A stretch of DNA of 46,841 nucleotides, from assembly GCA_946491705.1 (NCBI GenBank), contig CAMLYM010000004.1, positions 1-46,841 of the forward strand. Reading direction: 5' to 3'. The position numbers and the translations under genes are program-made. Positions 7,629 through 14,942 of the stretch are shown here, piece by piece. This stretch comes from an uncultured Clostridia bacterium (GTDB lineage Bacteria; Bacillota; Clostridia; Oscillospirales; Acutalibacteraceae). The notes below the pieces were generated by a model. That model saw only the letters and a list, made by a program, of their open reading frames with translations, had not been told where the DNA came from and ran no database searches. The first letter of the stretch is position 1. Each line of letters starts with the position of its first letter.

Positions 7629-7657
7629 ACTATAGCACGGGATCCATGTGCTGTCAA
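7629..7657 (-). promoter_or_regulatory. promoter of the cobalamin adenosyltransferase gene
   Basis: On the minus strand TTGACA (7652-7657) and TATAGT (7629-7634) are 17 bases apart. The region is also a near-dyad: GTTGAC and GCAC on one side mirror GTGC and GTCAAC on the other, which may be an operator or chance. Confidence 0.75.
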
Positions 7658-7662
7658 CTGCG

Positions 7663-7713
7663 CAAGAAGCCCGTGGGCTTACCGGAAATCCGGTTTTCCC
7701 CACGGGCTTCTTG
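7663..7713 (-). terminator. strong hairpin, likely terminator after the spoIIQ-like gene
   Basis: A perfect 15-bp stem (7663-7677 with 7699-7713) separates the spoIIQ-like gene from the next promoter. The T-tract is poor on both strands, so termination may be weak. Confidence 0.55.
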
Positions 7714-7766
7714 AATTGGACGCAGCTTGCTGCGCCCGGTGCCCCTGAAGCGATGACGAGGGCGCG

Positions 7767-8519
7767 TCAGGGCTGTTCGCTCAGAAATTTGGCAGCGTCG
7801 ATGGTTTCACCGTCCTGCGTGAGAATCAGATGCAGATGAGCAGACTCGGCGATCTCACAGGGAACGTCCCCAATGGTGCCGATCTGTTGACCTACCTTGA
7901 TCTCGTCGCCTTTGCGCACCGACACGGTGTTTCCAAGGCCGCAATAGGAGGCGACCAGGTTGTTGCCGTGGTCGATTTCCACGACCTTGCCCAGAAGGTC
8001 GTCGTCATAGACCGATTTGACCACGCCGTCGGTCATGGCACGGACGATGGCTCCCTTTTCCAGCTCAAAGTCCACCGCTTCGTGGGCACGCCAGTCCTTC
8101 ATGGTTTCCGAGTAGACCAGCGCCTCCCCGGAAAACTCCTTCAGGACAGAGGTCCCGGCGGGGTATACATAGGAAGGGGTGGTATTGGTCGGCTCGGCGG
8201 GCTGAGAAGACGGGGCCTCGGATGAAGACGTGGGGGCCGAGGAAACCGGCTCGGAAGAGGAAGCCGGGTCGCTGTTGTCTTCAATGGGGACGCCGCTGAC
8301 GGTATTGCCGGCCGGTTCGTTGTAATTATAGTCCACCACCGTGTTGCTGGAGCTTTGCGCGGGATCTTCGGTGTTGAGAATGCCGAACCCGTCGAACGCG
8401 CCCCAGGCAACGCCGCCTACCGCCACCATGCAGATGGCAAGTGCAACATAAAAGCCTTTTCCGGACCAGAACTTTCCGAATTTTGTTTTTTCAAATCGCA
8501 TATTTCCCATAGGTCTCAT
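7767..8519 (-). CDS. spoIIQ: SpoIIQ-like membrane-anchored LytM/M23 peptidase-family protein
   Basis: A 250-residue protein with one N-terminal membrane segment (about residues 22-42), a low-complexity Ser/Pro/Glu linker (about 54-118) and a C-terminal M23/LytM domain. Zinc-ligand positions are kept: H146 and D150 in HEAVD, and H228 with H230 in HLH. This domain order and length match forespore SpoIIQ, which meets mother-cell SpoIIIAH across the engulfing membranes. B. subtilis SpoIIQ lost its zinc site, while some clostridial versions keep it. A sigma-F-type promoter upstream supports the sporulation call. The start is uncertain: ATGs at 8519, 8510 and 8501 are in frame, and GGAGG is close to the first. 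A general M23 endopeptidase is the alternative. Confidence 0.8.
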   Translation of the reverse strand: MRPMGNMRFEKTKFGKFWSGKGFYVALAICMVAVGGVAWGAFDGFGILNTEDPAQSSSNTVVDYNYNEPAGNTVSGVPIEDNSDPASSSEPVSSAPTSSSEAPSSQPAEPTNTTPSYVYPAGTSVLKEFSGEALVYSETMKDWRAHEAVDFELEKGAIVRAMTDGVVKSVYDDDLLGKVVEIDHGNNLVASYCGLGNTVSVRKGDEIKVGQQIGTIGDVPCEIAESAHLHLILTQDGETIDAAKFLSEQP

Positions 8520-8532
8520 GCACCTCCGACAG

Positions 8533-8562
8533 TAGTCTTGCCGGACTCGGATGGAAATATGC
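8533..8562 (-). promoter_or_regulatory. sigma-F-like forespore promoter of the spoIIQ-like gene
   Basis: On the minus strand GCATA (8558-8562), 15 bases, then GGCAAGACTA (8533-8542) match the sigma-F pattern GYATA-N15/16-GGNNANANTR at every fixed position. The start would lie shortly before the ribosome-binding site. Confidence 0.7.
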
Positions 8563-8730
8563 CGCCCAAAGGCACGAATTTTCTGTCGGTTTCTTTATAA
8601 AAAAGCGTGCCGTCTTCTTGCCTGGCCTCTGTGCGGCGACCGGGCCGGGAAACAGCATGTCAAACACACACGGGCGCACAATGCAGGGCGGCTCGACTTT
8701 GATGTTCCCGGCGATTCTTCCGCAATACGA

Positions 8731-8772
8731 AGCAGCGCCTGTGAGTCGGAATCTCACAGGCGCTGCTTTTTT
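8731..8772 (+). terminator. orphan intrinsic terminator, possibly the 3' end of a small RNA
   Basis: A perfect 15-bp stem (8731-8745 with 8753-8767) with a 7-base loop ends in a T-run on the plus strand only. Both flanking genes are on the minus strand, so it has no evident coding gene to terminate. In the rest of 8563-9040 I see no credible gene; open frames there lack ribosome-binding sites and normal composition. Confidence 0.7.
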
Positions 8773-9043
8773 ATGAGAAATAAGAAAGGAGGAAGAAAAA
8801 AGGGATGCAAACTGCTTAAGGGAATGTTCTGTTGTTGTCTTTATTATACCCCGAAAAAAGGGAAAAGAAACCACAATCTGGTTACAAAAGCATTTCAAAA
8901 TGGATACGGTTTTGAACAATTTCTTACAACCGTAACAGCTCTTTGCTGAAACTGTGAACAAAGCTGAGCCAATCGGTTAACAAGAGGCCTTTGGTTTCCT
9001 CTGATTGGATAAAACTCTGTCCTTGTCCCGTACACAGGGCACA

Positions 9044-9078
9044 AAATAAAATGAGCGCCCGGCGTTGCAGCCGGGCGC
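9044..9078 (-). terminator. intrinsic terminator after purF
   Basis: GCGCCCGGC and GCCGGGCGC pair around a 6-base loop; on the minus strand a T-rich tract follows. Confidence 0.75.
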
Positions 9079-9089
9079 CTGTTCAATTG

Positions 9090-10535
9090 CTAACATTTTT
9101 GGTCCAGCTGGAGCAGCTCCTTCGGGGGGGTGATGGGATAGCGCCCGGAGAAGCAGGCGTCACAATAGGATAGGTTTTGGCCGCAGAGCATCTCTCCGAG
9201 GGTGGAAAGGTCCAGATAACCCAGGCTGTCAGCGTGCAGCTGGCGGCGGATTTCCTCCACCGAATAGCGCACGGCGGAAAGCTGGCTGCGTTCGGGCACG
9301 TCGGTGCCGAAATAGCAGGGCCAGCGAAAGGGCGGAGAGCTGATGCGCACATGGACTTCGGTGGCCCCAGCGTCCTTGAGCATCTTGACGATCCGCGCGG
9401 CAGTGGTGCCGCGGACAATGGAGTCGTCGAGCATGACCACCCGTTTGCCTTTGACGGCAGTGGCTAGAACATTGAGCTTCAGGCGCACGCTGTTCTCCCG
9501 CTGGCCCTGGGCAGGCTGGATGAAGGTACGGCCCACGTAGTTGTTCTTAACGAACCCTTTGCCGTAGGGAATGCCCGATTCCTGGCTGTAGCCGATGGCT
9601 GCGTCGATGCCCGATTCCGGCACGCCGATAACTAAGTCTGCCTCGACCGGATGCTGCCTCGCCAGCATCCGCCCTGCTTCCTGCCTGGCCTCGTAGATGC
9701 TCAGGCCGTCGATCTGGCTGTCAGGGCGGGCGAAATAAATGTATTCAAAGATACAGTGGGCGTGCTTCTGGCCGCAAAAGTCCGTAATGGAGGTAAGGCC
9801 CTCCTTGCCGGCCAGGACAATTTCACCGGGCTGTACGTCCCGGATATACTCCGCACCTACTGCGTCCAGCGCACAGGTTTCCGAAGCGAACACATAGCCT
9901 TCCCCCAGCCTGCCGATCACCAGCGGACGAAAGCCCTGGGGATCCCTGGCGGCGATGAGCTTGCTGGGGCTCATGACCAGCATGGAATAAGCCCCCTTGA
10001 TGCGCATCATGGTGCGGCGCACCGCCTCCTCCACCGACTTACAGTGAATCCGTTCCCGGGCGATCAAATAAGCGATCACCTCAGAGTCAATGGTGGTCTG
10101 GAAGATGGAACCCTTGACCTCCAGCTCCCGGCGCAGGTCCACGGTGTTGATCAGGTTCCCGTTGTGAGCGATGGCTAGGCTTCCTTTGATGTAACGAAGC
10201 ACCAACGGCTGGGCGTTTTCCCGGAAGCTGCCGCCGGTGGTGGAATAGCGGACGTGCCCAATCCCCATTTGGCCGGGCAGCCCCTCCAGAACCTGCGGGG
10301 AGAACACCTCGTTGACCAGCCCCATATCCTTATGGCTGGCGATGACGCCCCGGTCGTTAACCGCGATACCGCAGCTTTCCTGCCCCCGGTGCTGCAGGGC
10401 AAACAGGCCCCGGTAGATATGGTACGCCGTCTCCCCGTCCTCACATCCGTAGACACCGAATACGCCGCATTCCTCATGCAGCCCATCAAAGGGCATCGGT
10501 TTCGTCATAGCCAAAGTTTTACGTCTCCCATCCAT
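9090..10535 (-). CDS. purF: amidophosphoribosyltransferase
   Basis: A 481-residue enzyme catalysing the first committed step of purine synthesis, PRPP plus glutamine to phosphoribosylamine. The N-terminal Ntn glutaminase begins at the catalytic cysteine of EECGVFG after a short leader that is expected to be removed, as in the B. subtilis-type enzyme. The PRPP loop VVMLDDSIVRGTT is present, and cysteines in HCIFEY, WPCYFG and YCDACFSG match the four ligands of the structural 4Fe-4S cluster. Start 10535 has an AAAAGGAAAA site; ATG 10508 gives a leader closer to usual length but lacks a site. An in-frame ATG at 10601 is less likely. It lies just downstream of purC but after a terminator. Confidence 0.95.
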   Translation of the reverse strand: MDGRRKTLAMTKPMPFDGLHEECGVFGVYGCEDGETAYHIYRGLFALQHRGQESCGIAVNDRGVIASHKDMGLVNEVFSPQVLEGLPGQMGIGHVRYSTTGGSFRENAQPLVLRYIKGSLAIAHNGNLINTVDLRRELEVKGSIFQTTIDSEVIAYLIARERIHCKSVEEAVRRTMMRIKGAYSMLVMSPSKLIAARDPQGFRPLVIGRLGEGYVFASETCALDAVGAEYIRDVQPGEIVLAGKEGLTSITDFCGQKHAHCIFEYIYFARPDSQIDGLSIYEARQEAGRMLARQHPVEADLVIGVPESGIDAAIGYSQESGIPYGKGFVKNNYVGRTFIQPAQGQRENSVRLKLNVLATAVKGKRVVMLDDSIVRGTTAARIVKMLKDAGATEVHVRISSPPFRWPCYFGTDVPERSQLSAVRYSVEEIRRQLHADSLGYLDLSTLGEMLCGQNLSYCDACFSGRYPITPPKELLQLDQKC

Positions 10536-10620
10536 TGGTATCGTTTTCCTTTTGTCTGTGTTTGGCCTTCTGCAATTACATGTAAAAGTATTATCTGCCA
10601 TTTAACTCCAAATTAAGCCT

Positions 10621-10656
10621 AAAAATCAGAGGACCGTTTTCTGTCCTCTGATTTTT
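10621..10656. terminator. bidirectional terminator between purC and purF
   Basis: Perfect 14-base arms AAAAATCAGAGGAC and GTCCTCTGATTTTT around an 8-base loop. It stops purC transcription, so purF probably has its own promoter or depends on read-through. Confidence 0.88.
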
Positions 10657-10666
10657 GTTCAGTTGC

Positions 10667-11380
10667 TTACTTCTCCAGGCCGATGCGGCGCATAACCTCG
10701 TGGTAGGCATCCTCCACGCCGCCCAGGTCCCGGCGGAACCGGTCCTTATCCAGCTTTTCATGGGTCTTGGAATCCCACAGGCGGCAGGTATCCGGCGAAA
10801 TTTCGTCGGCCAGGATGATTTTACCGTCGGTAGTACGGCCGAATTCCAGCTTAAAGTCCACCAGTTCGATTCCGATGGAAAGGAAAAATTCCTTGAGGGC
10901 ATCGTTGACCCGGAAGGTCATGTCGGTGATCGTCTCCAGGTCCTCTTTGGAAGCCAGGCCCAGCGCCAGAATGTGGTATTCGTTGATCATCGGGTCGTGC
11001 AGGTCGTCGTCCTTCAGGCAGAACTCCAAAGTCGGGCACTTCAAAACGGTGCCTTCCTCCACGCCAAAGCGCTTACTAAAGCTGCCCGCGGCGATGTTTC
11101 GCACGATGACCTCCAGCGGGACGATGGAAACCTTTTTCACCGCGGTTTCCCGCTCGGAAAGCTCTTTGACAAAGTGGGTCGGGATTCCCTTCTTCTCGAG
11201 CATCTGGAACAAGAGGTTGGACATCCGGTTGTTGACCACGCCCTTGCCCACGATGGTGCCCTTTTTCAGGCCGTCAAACGCGGTGGCATCGTCCTTATAG
11301 TCGACGATATAGACCTCGGGGTCGTCGGTTTTGAAAACTTTCTTAGCCTTGCCTTCATAAAGCTGTTCACTTTTCTGCAT
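10667..11380 (-). CDS. purC: phosphoribosylaminoimidazole-succinocarboxamide synthase
   Basis: A 237-residue SAICAR synthetase joining aspartate to CAIR with ATP in purine synthesis. It has the characteristic N-terminus [10 protein letters not shown], the DDATAFDG segment, [15 protein letters not shown] (substrate loop), VDFKLEFG and [14 protein letters not shown], covering the full family length. Start 11380 puts GGGTGGTAAC directly before ATG and gives the standard N-terminus; longer in-frame starts would run into the promoter. It is monocistronic by its flanking promoter and terminator. Purine genes are split here, with purF separate. Confidence 0.95.
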   Translation of the reverse strand: MQKSEQLYEGKAKKVFKTDDPEVYIVDYKDDATAFDGLKKGTIVGKGVVNNRMSNLLFQMLEKKGIPTHFVKELSERETAVKKVSIVPLEVIVRNIAAGSFSKRFGVEEGTVLKCPTLEFCLKDDDLHDPMINEYHILALGLASKEDLETITDMTFRVNDALKEFFLSIGIELVDFKLEFGRTTDGKIILADEISPDTCRLWDSKTHEKLDKDRFRRDLGGVEDAYHEVMRRIGLEK

Positions 11381-11438
11381 GTTACCACCCATTCCGCCGC
11401 CAGATGCGGCTGTAATCTTCGATTGGCTCACGGCTTCT

Positions 11439-11467
11439 ATTTTAGCGCAAATGTGCACACATTGCAA
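11439..11467 (-). promoter_or_regulatory. purC promoter
   Basis: On the minus strand TTGCAA (11462-11467) and TAAAAT (11439-11444) are separated by 17 bases. Confidence 0.65.
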
Positions 11468-11560
11468 GACAGGAATCCGGTTTCTCCGACAAAATCCGAC
11501 CAGCGCCCTGTTTCCCCAAAAAAGACGGAAGAAAGAAAGCGGCCTGCAAAAACGGATGGC

Positions 11561-12775
11561 TTAGAAGACTTGCTTGATGCGCTCGATGGCGCGCACGGTG
11601 TTCTCATAGGTGCCGAAGGCGGTCAGGCGGAAGTAGCCCTCGCCGGAGGGGCCGAAGCCGGAACCGGGGGTACCCACCACCTGGGCCTTATGAAGCAGGG
11701 TGTCGAAGAACTCCCAGGAGGTCATGTTGTCCGGCGTTTTCATCCAGATGTAGGGAGCGTTCACGCCGCCGTATACCGTAAAGCCCGCGGCGGTCAGGCC
11801 CTCGCGGATGGTCTTGGCGTTGTTTCGGTAATAGTCGATGGTTTCGCGGATTTCCTTCTGGCCCTGCTCGGAATAGATGGCCGCCGCGCCCTTCTGGACA
11901 ATATAGGGCACGCCGTTGAACTTGGTGGTCTGCCGGCGCAGCCAGAGGGCATTGAGGGAAACCCCGCCGCACTGGAGTTCCTTGGGTACCACCGTATAAG
12001 CGCAGCGGGTACCGGTGAAGCCGGCGGTCTTCGAGAAGGAGCGAAACTCGATGGCGCACTTCTTGGCCCCGTCGATCTCATAGATGCTGTGGGGCTTGTC
12101 CTCGGAAATAAAGGCCACATAGGCAGAATCGTAAAGAATCAGGGACCCGTGTTCATTGGCGTAGTCCACCCATTTCTTTAAGCCCTCGTAGGTAATCATG
12201 GCGCCGGTGGGGTTGTTGGGGTAGCACAGGTAGATCACGTCGGGCACTTTGCCCTGAGGCAGGTCGGGGGTAAACTGGTTCTCGGCGGTGCAGGGCATGT
12301 AAATAAGCCGGTCCCACCGCTCGTCGGAGCCGTAGTTCCCCGCTCTTCCGGCCATGGCGTTGGTGTCCACATAGACCGGGTAAACCGGGTCACAAACAGC
12401 CACTACGTTGTCAAGCCCTAAAATGTCGCCGATGTTGCCGCAGTCGCTCTTGGCGCCGTCGCTGACAAAGACTTCGTCCAAATCCAGCTTCACGCCGCGG
12501 GGCGCAAAGTCATAGGCGACGATCTTTTCCTTGAGAAAGTCGTATCCCTGCTCCGGGCCATAGCCGTGGAAGGTGGCGGCGTTCCCCATTTCGTCCACCG
12601 CCTCATGCATGGCCTTGATGACCGACGGGGCCAGAGGACGGGTCACATCGCCAATCCCGAGACGGATGATGTCTGCATCCGGGTAGGCGGCGGTATAGGC
12701 GTTGACCTTTTTGGCAATGTTGGAAAAAAGATAGCTGCCCGGGAGTTTCCCGTAATTTTCGTTGATGGTGAACAT
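11561..12775 (-). CDS. dapL: LL-diaminopimelate aminotransferase
   Basis: A 404-residue class I/II PLP aminotransferase that converts tetrahydrodipicolinate directly to LL-diaminopimelate, bypassing the acylated DAP intermediates. The N-terminus [13 protein letters not shown] followed by [14 protein letters not shown] is diagnostic for DapL, and [19 protein letters not shown] and [12 protein letters not shown] (PLP-binding lysine) follow. Length matches the family. It lies downstream of dapF in the same direction, and DapF acts on its product, so the two probably form an operon. DapL occurrence fits Clostridia, plants, Chlamydiae and some other bacteria. Confidence 0.95.
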   Translation of the reverse strand: MFTINENYGKLPGSYLFSNIAKKVNAYTAAYPDADIIRLGIGDVTRPLAPSVIKAMHEAVDEMGNAATFHGYGPEQGYDFLKEKIVAYDFAPRGVKLDLDEVFVSDGAKSDCGNIGDILGLDNVVAVCDPVYPVYVDTNAMAGRAGNYGSDERWDRLIYMPCTAENQFTPDLPQGKVPDVIYLCYPNNPTGAMITYEGLKKWVDYANEHGSLILYDSAYVAFISEDKPHSIYEIDGAKKCAIEFRSFSKTAGFTGTRCAYTVVPKELQCGGVSLNALWLRRQTTKFNGVPYIVQKGAAAIYSEQGQKEIRETIDYYRNNAKTIREGLTAAGFTVYGGVNAPYIWMKTPDNMTSWEFFDTLLHKAQVVGTPGSGFGPSGEGYFRLTAFGTYENTVRAIERIKQVF

Positions 12776-12868
12776 GACGATAAAACATCCTTTCTGATTC
12801 TATGGATAAGGCGGCCTTTTCTTTTCGGTCCGCCTGGAAGCTTCGTGATGCAATCACCAAGAGCCTTT

Positions 12869-13702
12869 TTAGAGCTCCACTTCGCCGGTGAACACCGTTT
12901 CAGCCGGGCCGGTCATAAAGATGCAGCCGCTCTCCTCGTCCCACTCAATGAACAAGGAGCCGCCGTTTAGCAGAAGCTCCGCCTTGTAATCGCTCAGCCC
13001 GTTGACATAGGCTGCCGCCAGAGACGCGCACGCGCCCGTGCCGCAGGCCATGGTTTCCCCGGCGCCCCGCTCCCACACCCGCATACGCAGGCGGCCCCGG
13101 TCGAGCACCTTGACAAACTCGGTGTTGATCCGTTCCGGGAACAGCGGATGATGCTCAAACCGGGGGCCGAGCACCTCCAGGTTCAGCGCATCCACATCGT
13201 CCACAAACAGCACTGCGTGGGGGTTGCCCATGGAGACGCAGGTGATGCGGTATTCCTTGCCGGAAAGCATTACCGGGTAATCCACCACCTTCTCGCCCTC
13301 AGCGGCCACCGGGATTTTTTCCGGCGCAAACTCCGGCTTTCCCATGTTGACCCGGGCGGCGGTCACCTTGCCGTTCTCCACCGTCAGCCACAAAGTTTTC
13401 ACTCCGGCCAGGGTATCTATGGTGATGGTGGTTTCCTTCGTCAGGCCGTGGTCATATACATACTTGCCTACGCAGCGGATGGCGTTGCCGCACATCTGCG
13501 CCTGGGAGCCGTCGGAATTGAACATGTCCATACGAAAGTCCGCCGTTTCAGACGGGCGGATGAGCACCAGGCCGTCCGACCCGATGCCGGTATGCCGGTC
13601 GGACAGGCGTTTGGCCAGTCCGCTTGGGTCTTCCACCGTTTCCTCGAAACAGTTGACGTAAATATAATCGTTGCCGATGCCATGCATTTTGGTAAACTTC
13701 AA
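12869..13702 (-). CDS. dapF: diaminopimelate epimerase
   Basis: A 277-residue cofactor-independent epimerase converting LL- to meso-diaminopimelate, the substrate for lysine and peptidoglycan synthesis. The two catalytic cysteines are visible: C71 in QMCGNAIRC and C219 in MACGTGACAS. The N-terminus KMHGIGNDYIYV and NTEFVKV segment are typical. Ninety-three bases separate it from dapL, with no strong terminator, so the pair is likely co-transcribed and supplies meso-DAP. The GGAGG ribosome-binding site lies upstream. A dyad over the promoter -35 region suggests regulation. Confidence 0.95.
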   Translation of the reverse strand: MKFTKMHGIGNDYIYVNCFEETVEDPSGLAKRLSDRHTGIGSDGLVLIRPSETADFRMDMFNSDGSQAQMCGNAIRCVGKYVYDHGLTKETTITIDTLAGVKTLWLTVENGKVTAARVNMGKPEFAPEKIPVAAEGEKVVDYPVMLSGKEYRITCVSMGNPHAVLFVDDVDALNLEVLGPRFEHHPLFPERINTEFVKVLDRGRLRMRVWERGAGETMACGTGACASLAAAYVNGLSDYKAELLLNGGSLFIEWDEESGCIFMTGPAETVFTGEVEL

Positions 13703-13761
13703 GGGACGTTTCCTCCATTCCCGCGGGTGATATCCAACTGCCGCGTTCCTCTGATGGGGCT

Positions 13762-13805
13762 ATTATACACTGTTTTTTTCATTTGTGGAATATCCAAATT
13801 CCACA
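13762..13805 (-). promoter_or_regulatory. dapF promoter with an overlapping dyad operator
   Basis: TATAAT on the minus strand (13762-13767) has no good -35 box. Where the -35 should be lies an exact 8-bp inverted repeat, TGTGGAAT (13784-13791) and ATTCCACA (13798-13805), with a 6-base centre. A weak -35 with a dyad over it fits binding by an activator or repressor. Confidence 0.5.
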
Positions 13806-13918
13806 GAAAAGGCGTCATCAGGGAGATTCTCCTTTGCCCGGCGTCCGGATTGTGGAGGTTTTTCTCCATTTTCCGGTTTCTTTCCAATGAAAGGGGAAAA
13901 GAGTGGGCAGACGCATTC

Positions 13919-13962
13919 AAAAAAAACCGCCTTTCGGCCAGTCCCGGTCAAAAGCGGTTTTT
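13919..13962 (-). terminator. intrinsic terminator after the ANTAR gene
   Basis: AAAAACCGC and GCGGTTTTT form the stem, and a long T-run follows on the minus strand. It sits 16 bases beyond the ANTAR stop codon. Confidence 0.75.
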
Positions 13963-13977
13963 CCTGCGAAAGCCATA

Positions 13978-14556
13978 TCAGCTGGCCATGTCCCCGTCCG
14001 TGCTGAGAATATGGGAAGCGATCTGGGCCATGCGGGCGCCCGAGTCCATACTCCTCTTCTGAATGAAGCGATGGGCCTGCTCCTCGGTCATTTGATTGCG
14101 GCGCATGAGCACCTCTTTGGCTTCGGTGACCACCTTTCGTTCCAGTTCCCGCTGCTCGTCGGTCTTCGGTTTGGGCGGCAGCGTGCGCGCCTCCTGGGAA
14201 AGTCGGGCGGGCATGGTTTCAAACAGCATTTCGACGCTCTCCACCAGATCGGCGGGAGTGGTGGGCAACGGCAATGCCAACAGGCCGGTGGCCCGGCCCA
14301 TGTATTCCTCGCCCTCTGCCAGCAGCAGCAAAATCTCGCATCGGCTGCTGACCATAGGGGCGTACTGAGTGATGCTGCCCCGCCCCAGCTTCGTCTGGGT
14401 GACCGCTACATATTCCTCCTCATTTTCATAGGATGCATCCACCAGCTCCTGAAAGGCTGCGCACTGCCGGCAAACGCAGAAACCCGCCTGTTCGAGCACG
14501 GTACGAAGCTGGGCCGCCATCAGGCCATCCGAAAATGCGAGTAATACCTTTTTCAT
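13978..14556 (-). CDS. ANTAR-domain RNA-binding regulator
   Basis: A 192-residue protein with an N-terminal receiver-like domain (KKVLLAFSDGLMAAQLRTVL) and a C-terminal ANTAR domain (about residues 135-187): ERKVVTEAKEVLMRRNQMTEEQAHRFIQKR and then MAQIASHIL, containing the three-helix pattern seen in AmiR, NasR and EutV. ANTAR proteins bind paired hairpins in nascent RNA and prevent termination. The receiver does not show the acidic pocket plus the K of a classic phosphorylated receiver clearly, so it may be degenerate. No histidine kinase is adjacent. Start 14556 has AGGG nine bases upstream; 14565 is the alternative. Its own leader carries a terminator hairpin, which makes autoregulated antitermination possible. 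Confidence 0.85.
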   Translation of the reverse strand: MKKVLLAFSDGLMAAQLRTVLEQAGFCVCRQCAAFQELVDASYENEEEYVAVTQTKLGRGSITQYAPMVSSRCEILLLLAEGEEYMGRATGLLALPLPTTPADLVESVEMLFETMPARLSQEARTLPPKPKTDEQRELERKVVTEAKEVLMRRNQMTEEQAHRFIQKRSMDSGARMAQIASHILSTDGDMAS

Positions 14557-14621
14557 GTGTTTCATCCCTGCCTAACCCATAGAATCCTGTAAAACCGCCG
14601 GAATATTCGGCTGGTAATCAA

Positions 14622-14667
14622 CGAAAAAAGGACAAAGGCGTTCCTAAAAGGGAACGCCTTTGTCCTT
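14622..14667 (-). terminator. leader terminator upstream of the ANTAR gene
   Basis: A perfect 17-bp stem (14628-14644 with 14651-14667) with a 6-base loop, followed on the minus strand by six T. It lies between a good promoter and the ANTAR start, so it is placed as an attenuator: transcription would begin about three bases before the stem. Confidence 0.75.
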
Positions 14668-14676
14668 ACATTCCGT

Positions 14677-14705
14677 ATCCTAGCACAATTTTCCGTGCTT
14701 GTAAA
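14677..14705 (-). promoter_or_regulatory. promoter of the ANTAR gene leader
   Basis: On the minus strand TTTACA (14700-14705) and TAGGAT (14677-14682) are 17 bases apart. Predicted start is near 14670. The remaining stretch up to the carB terminator (14706-14879) holds nothing I can name. Confidence 0.6.
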
Positions 14706-14879
14706 GCGGAAAGATCAAAAAATAATGAAAAATTTACGGGAAACACGAGACATACACCTGTCTTAAATTCAAAAAGGCGCAGATAGGGATTAAAAGAGAA
14801 CATACAAACCGACGCCCTTGTCCTCCCTCGGAAGTTATCCGAAAACGTCCCCACCATTGGGAAAGGGGCTTCATCACGC

Positions 14880-14914
14880 ATAAAAACAGCTGTGCCGGCG
14901 TCTGCCGGCACAGC
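14880..14914 (-). terminator. intrinsic terminator after carB
   Basis: GCTGTGCCGGC and GCCGGCACAGC pair with a 4-base loop; TGTTTTTA follows on the minus strand. It closes the carAB unit. Confidence 0.85.
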
Positions 14915-14942
14915 CATAGAACGCCCGCTTTGCCGGGCAGCC

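Noticed and set aside
7595-7662. Cobalamin riboswitch before the adenosyltransferase gene
   Set aside because: The promoter lies within 65 bases of the start codon, leaving no space for a B12 box and its stems.
8551-8949. A 132-codon plus-strand frame in the gap before purF
   Set aside because: It reads through the terminator hairpin, has many Cys, Arg and Lys without a pattern, and no ribosome-binding site.
10655-12181. A 508-codon open frame on the plus strand across purC and dapL
   Set aside because: Both genes beneath are well-conserved enzymes on the minus strand; the long frame is a composition effect of high-GC DNA.
12776-12868. Terminator between dapF and dapL
   Set aside because: A GC-rich partial hairpin exists, but the stem is short and there is no T-run, so co-transcription is more likely.
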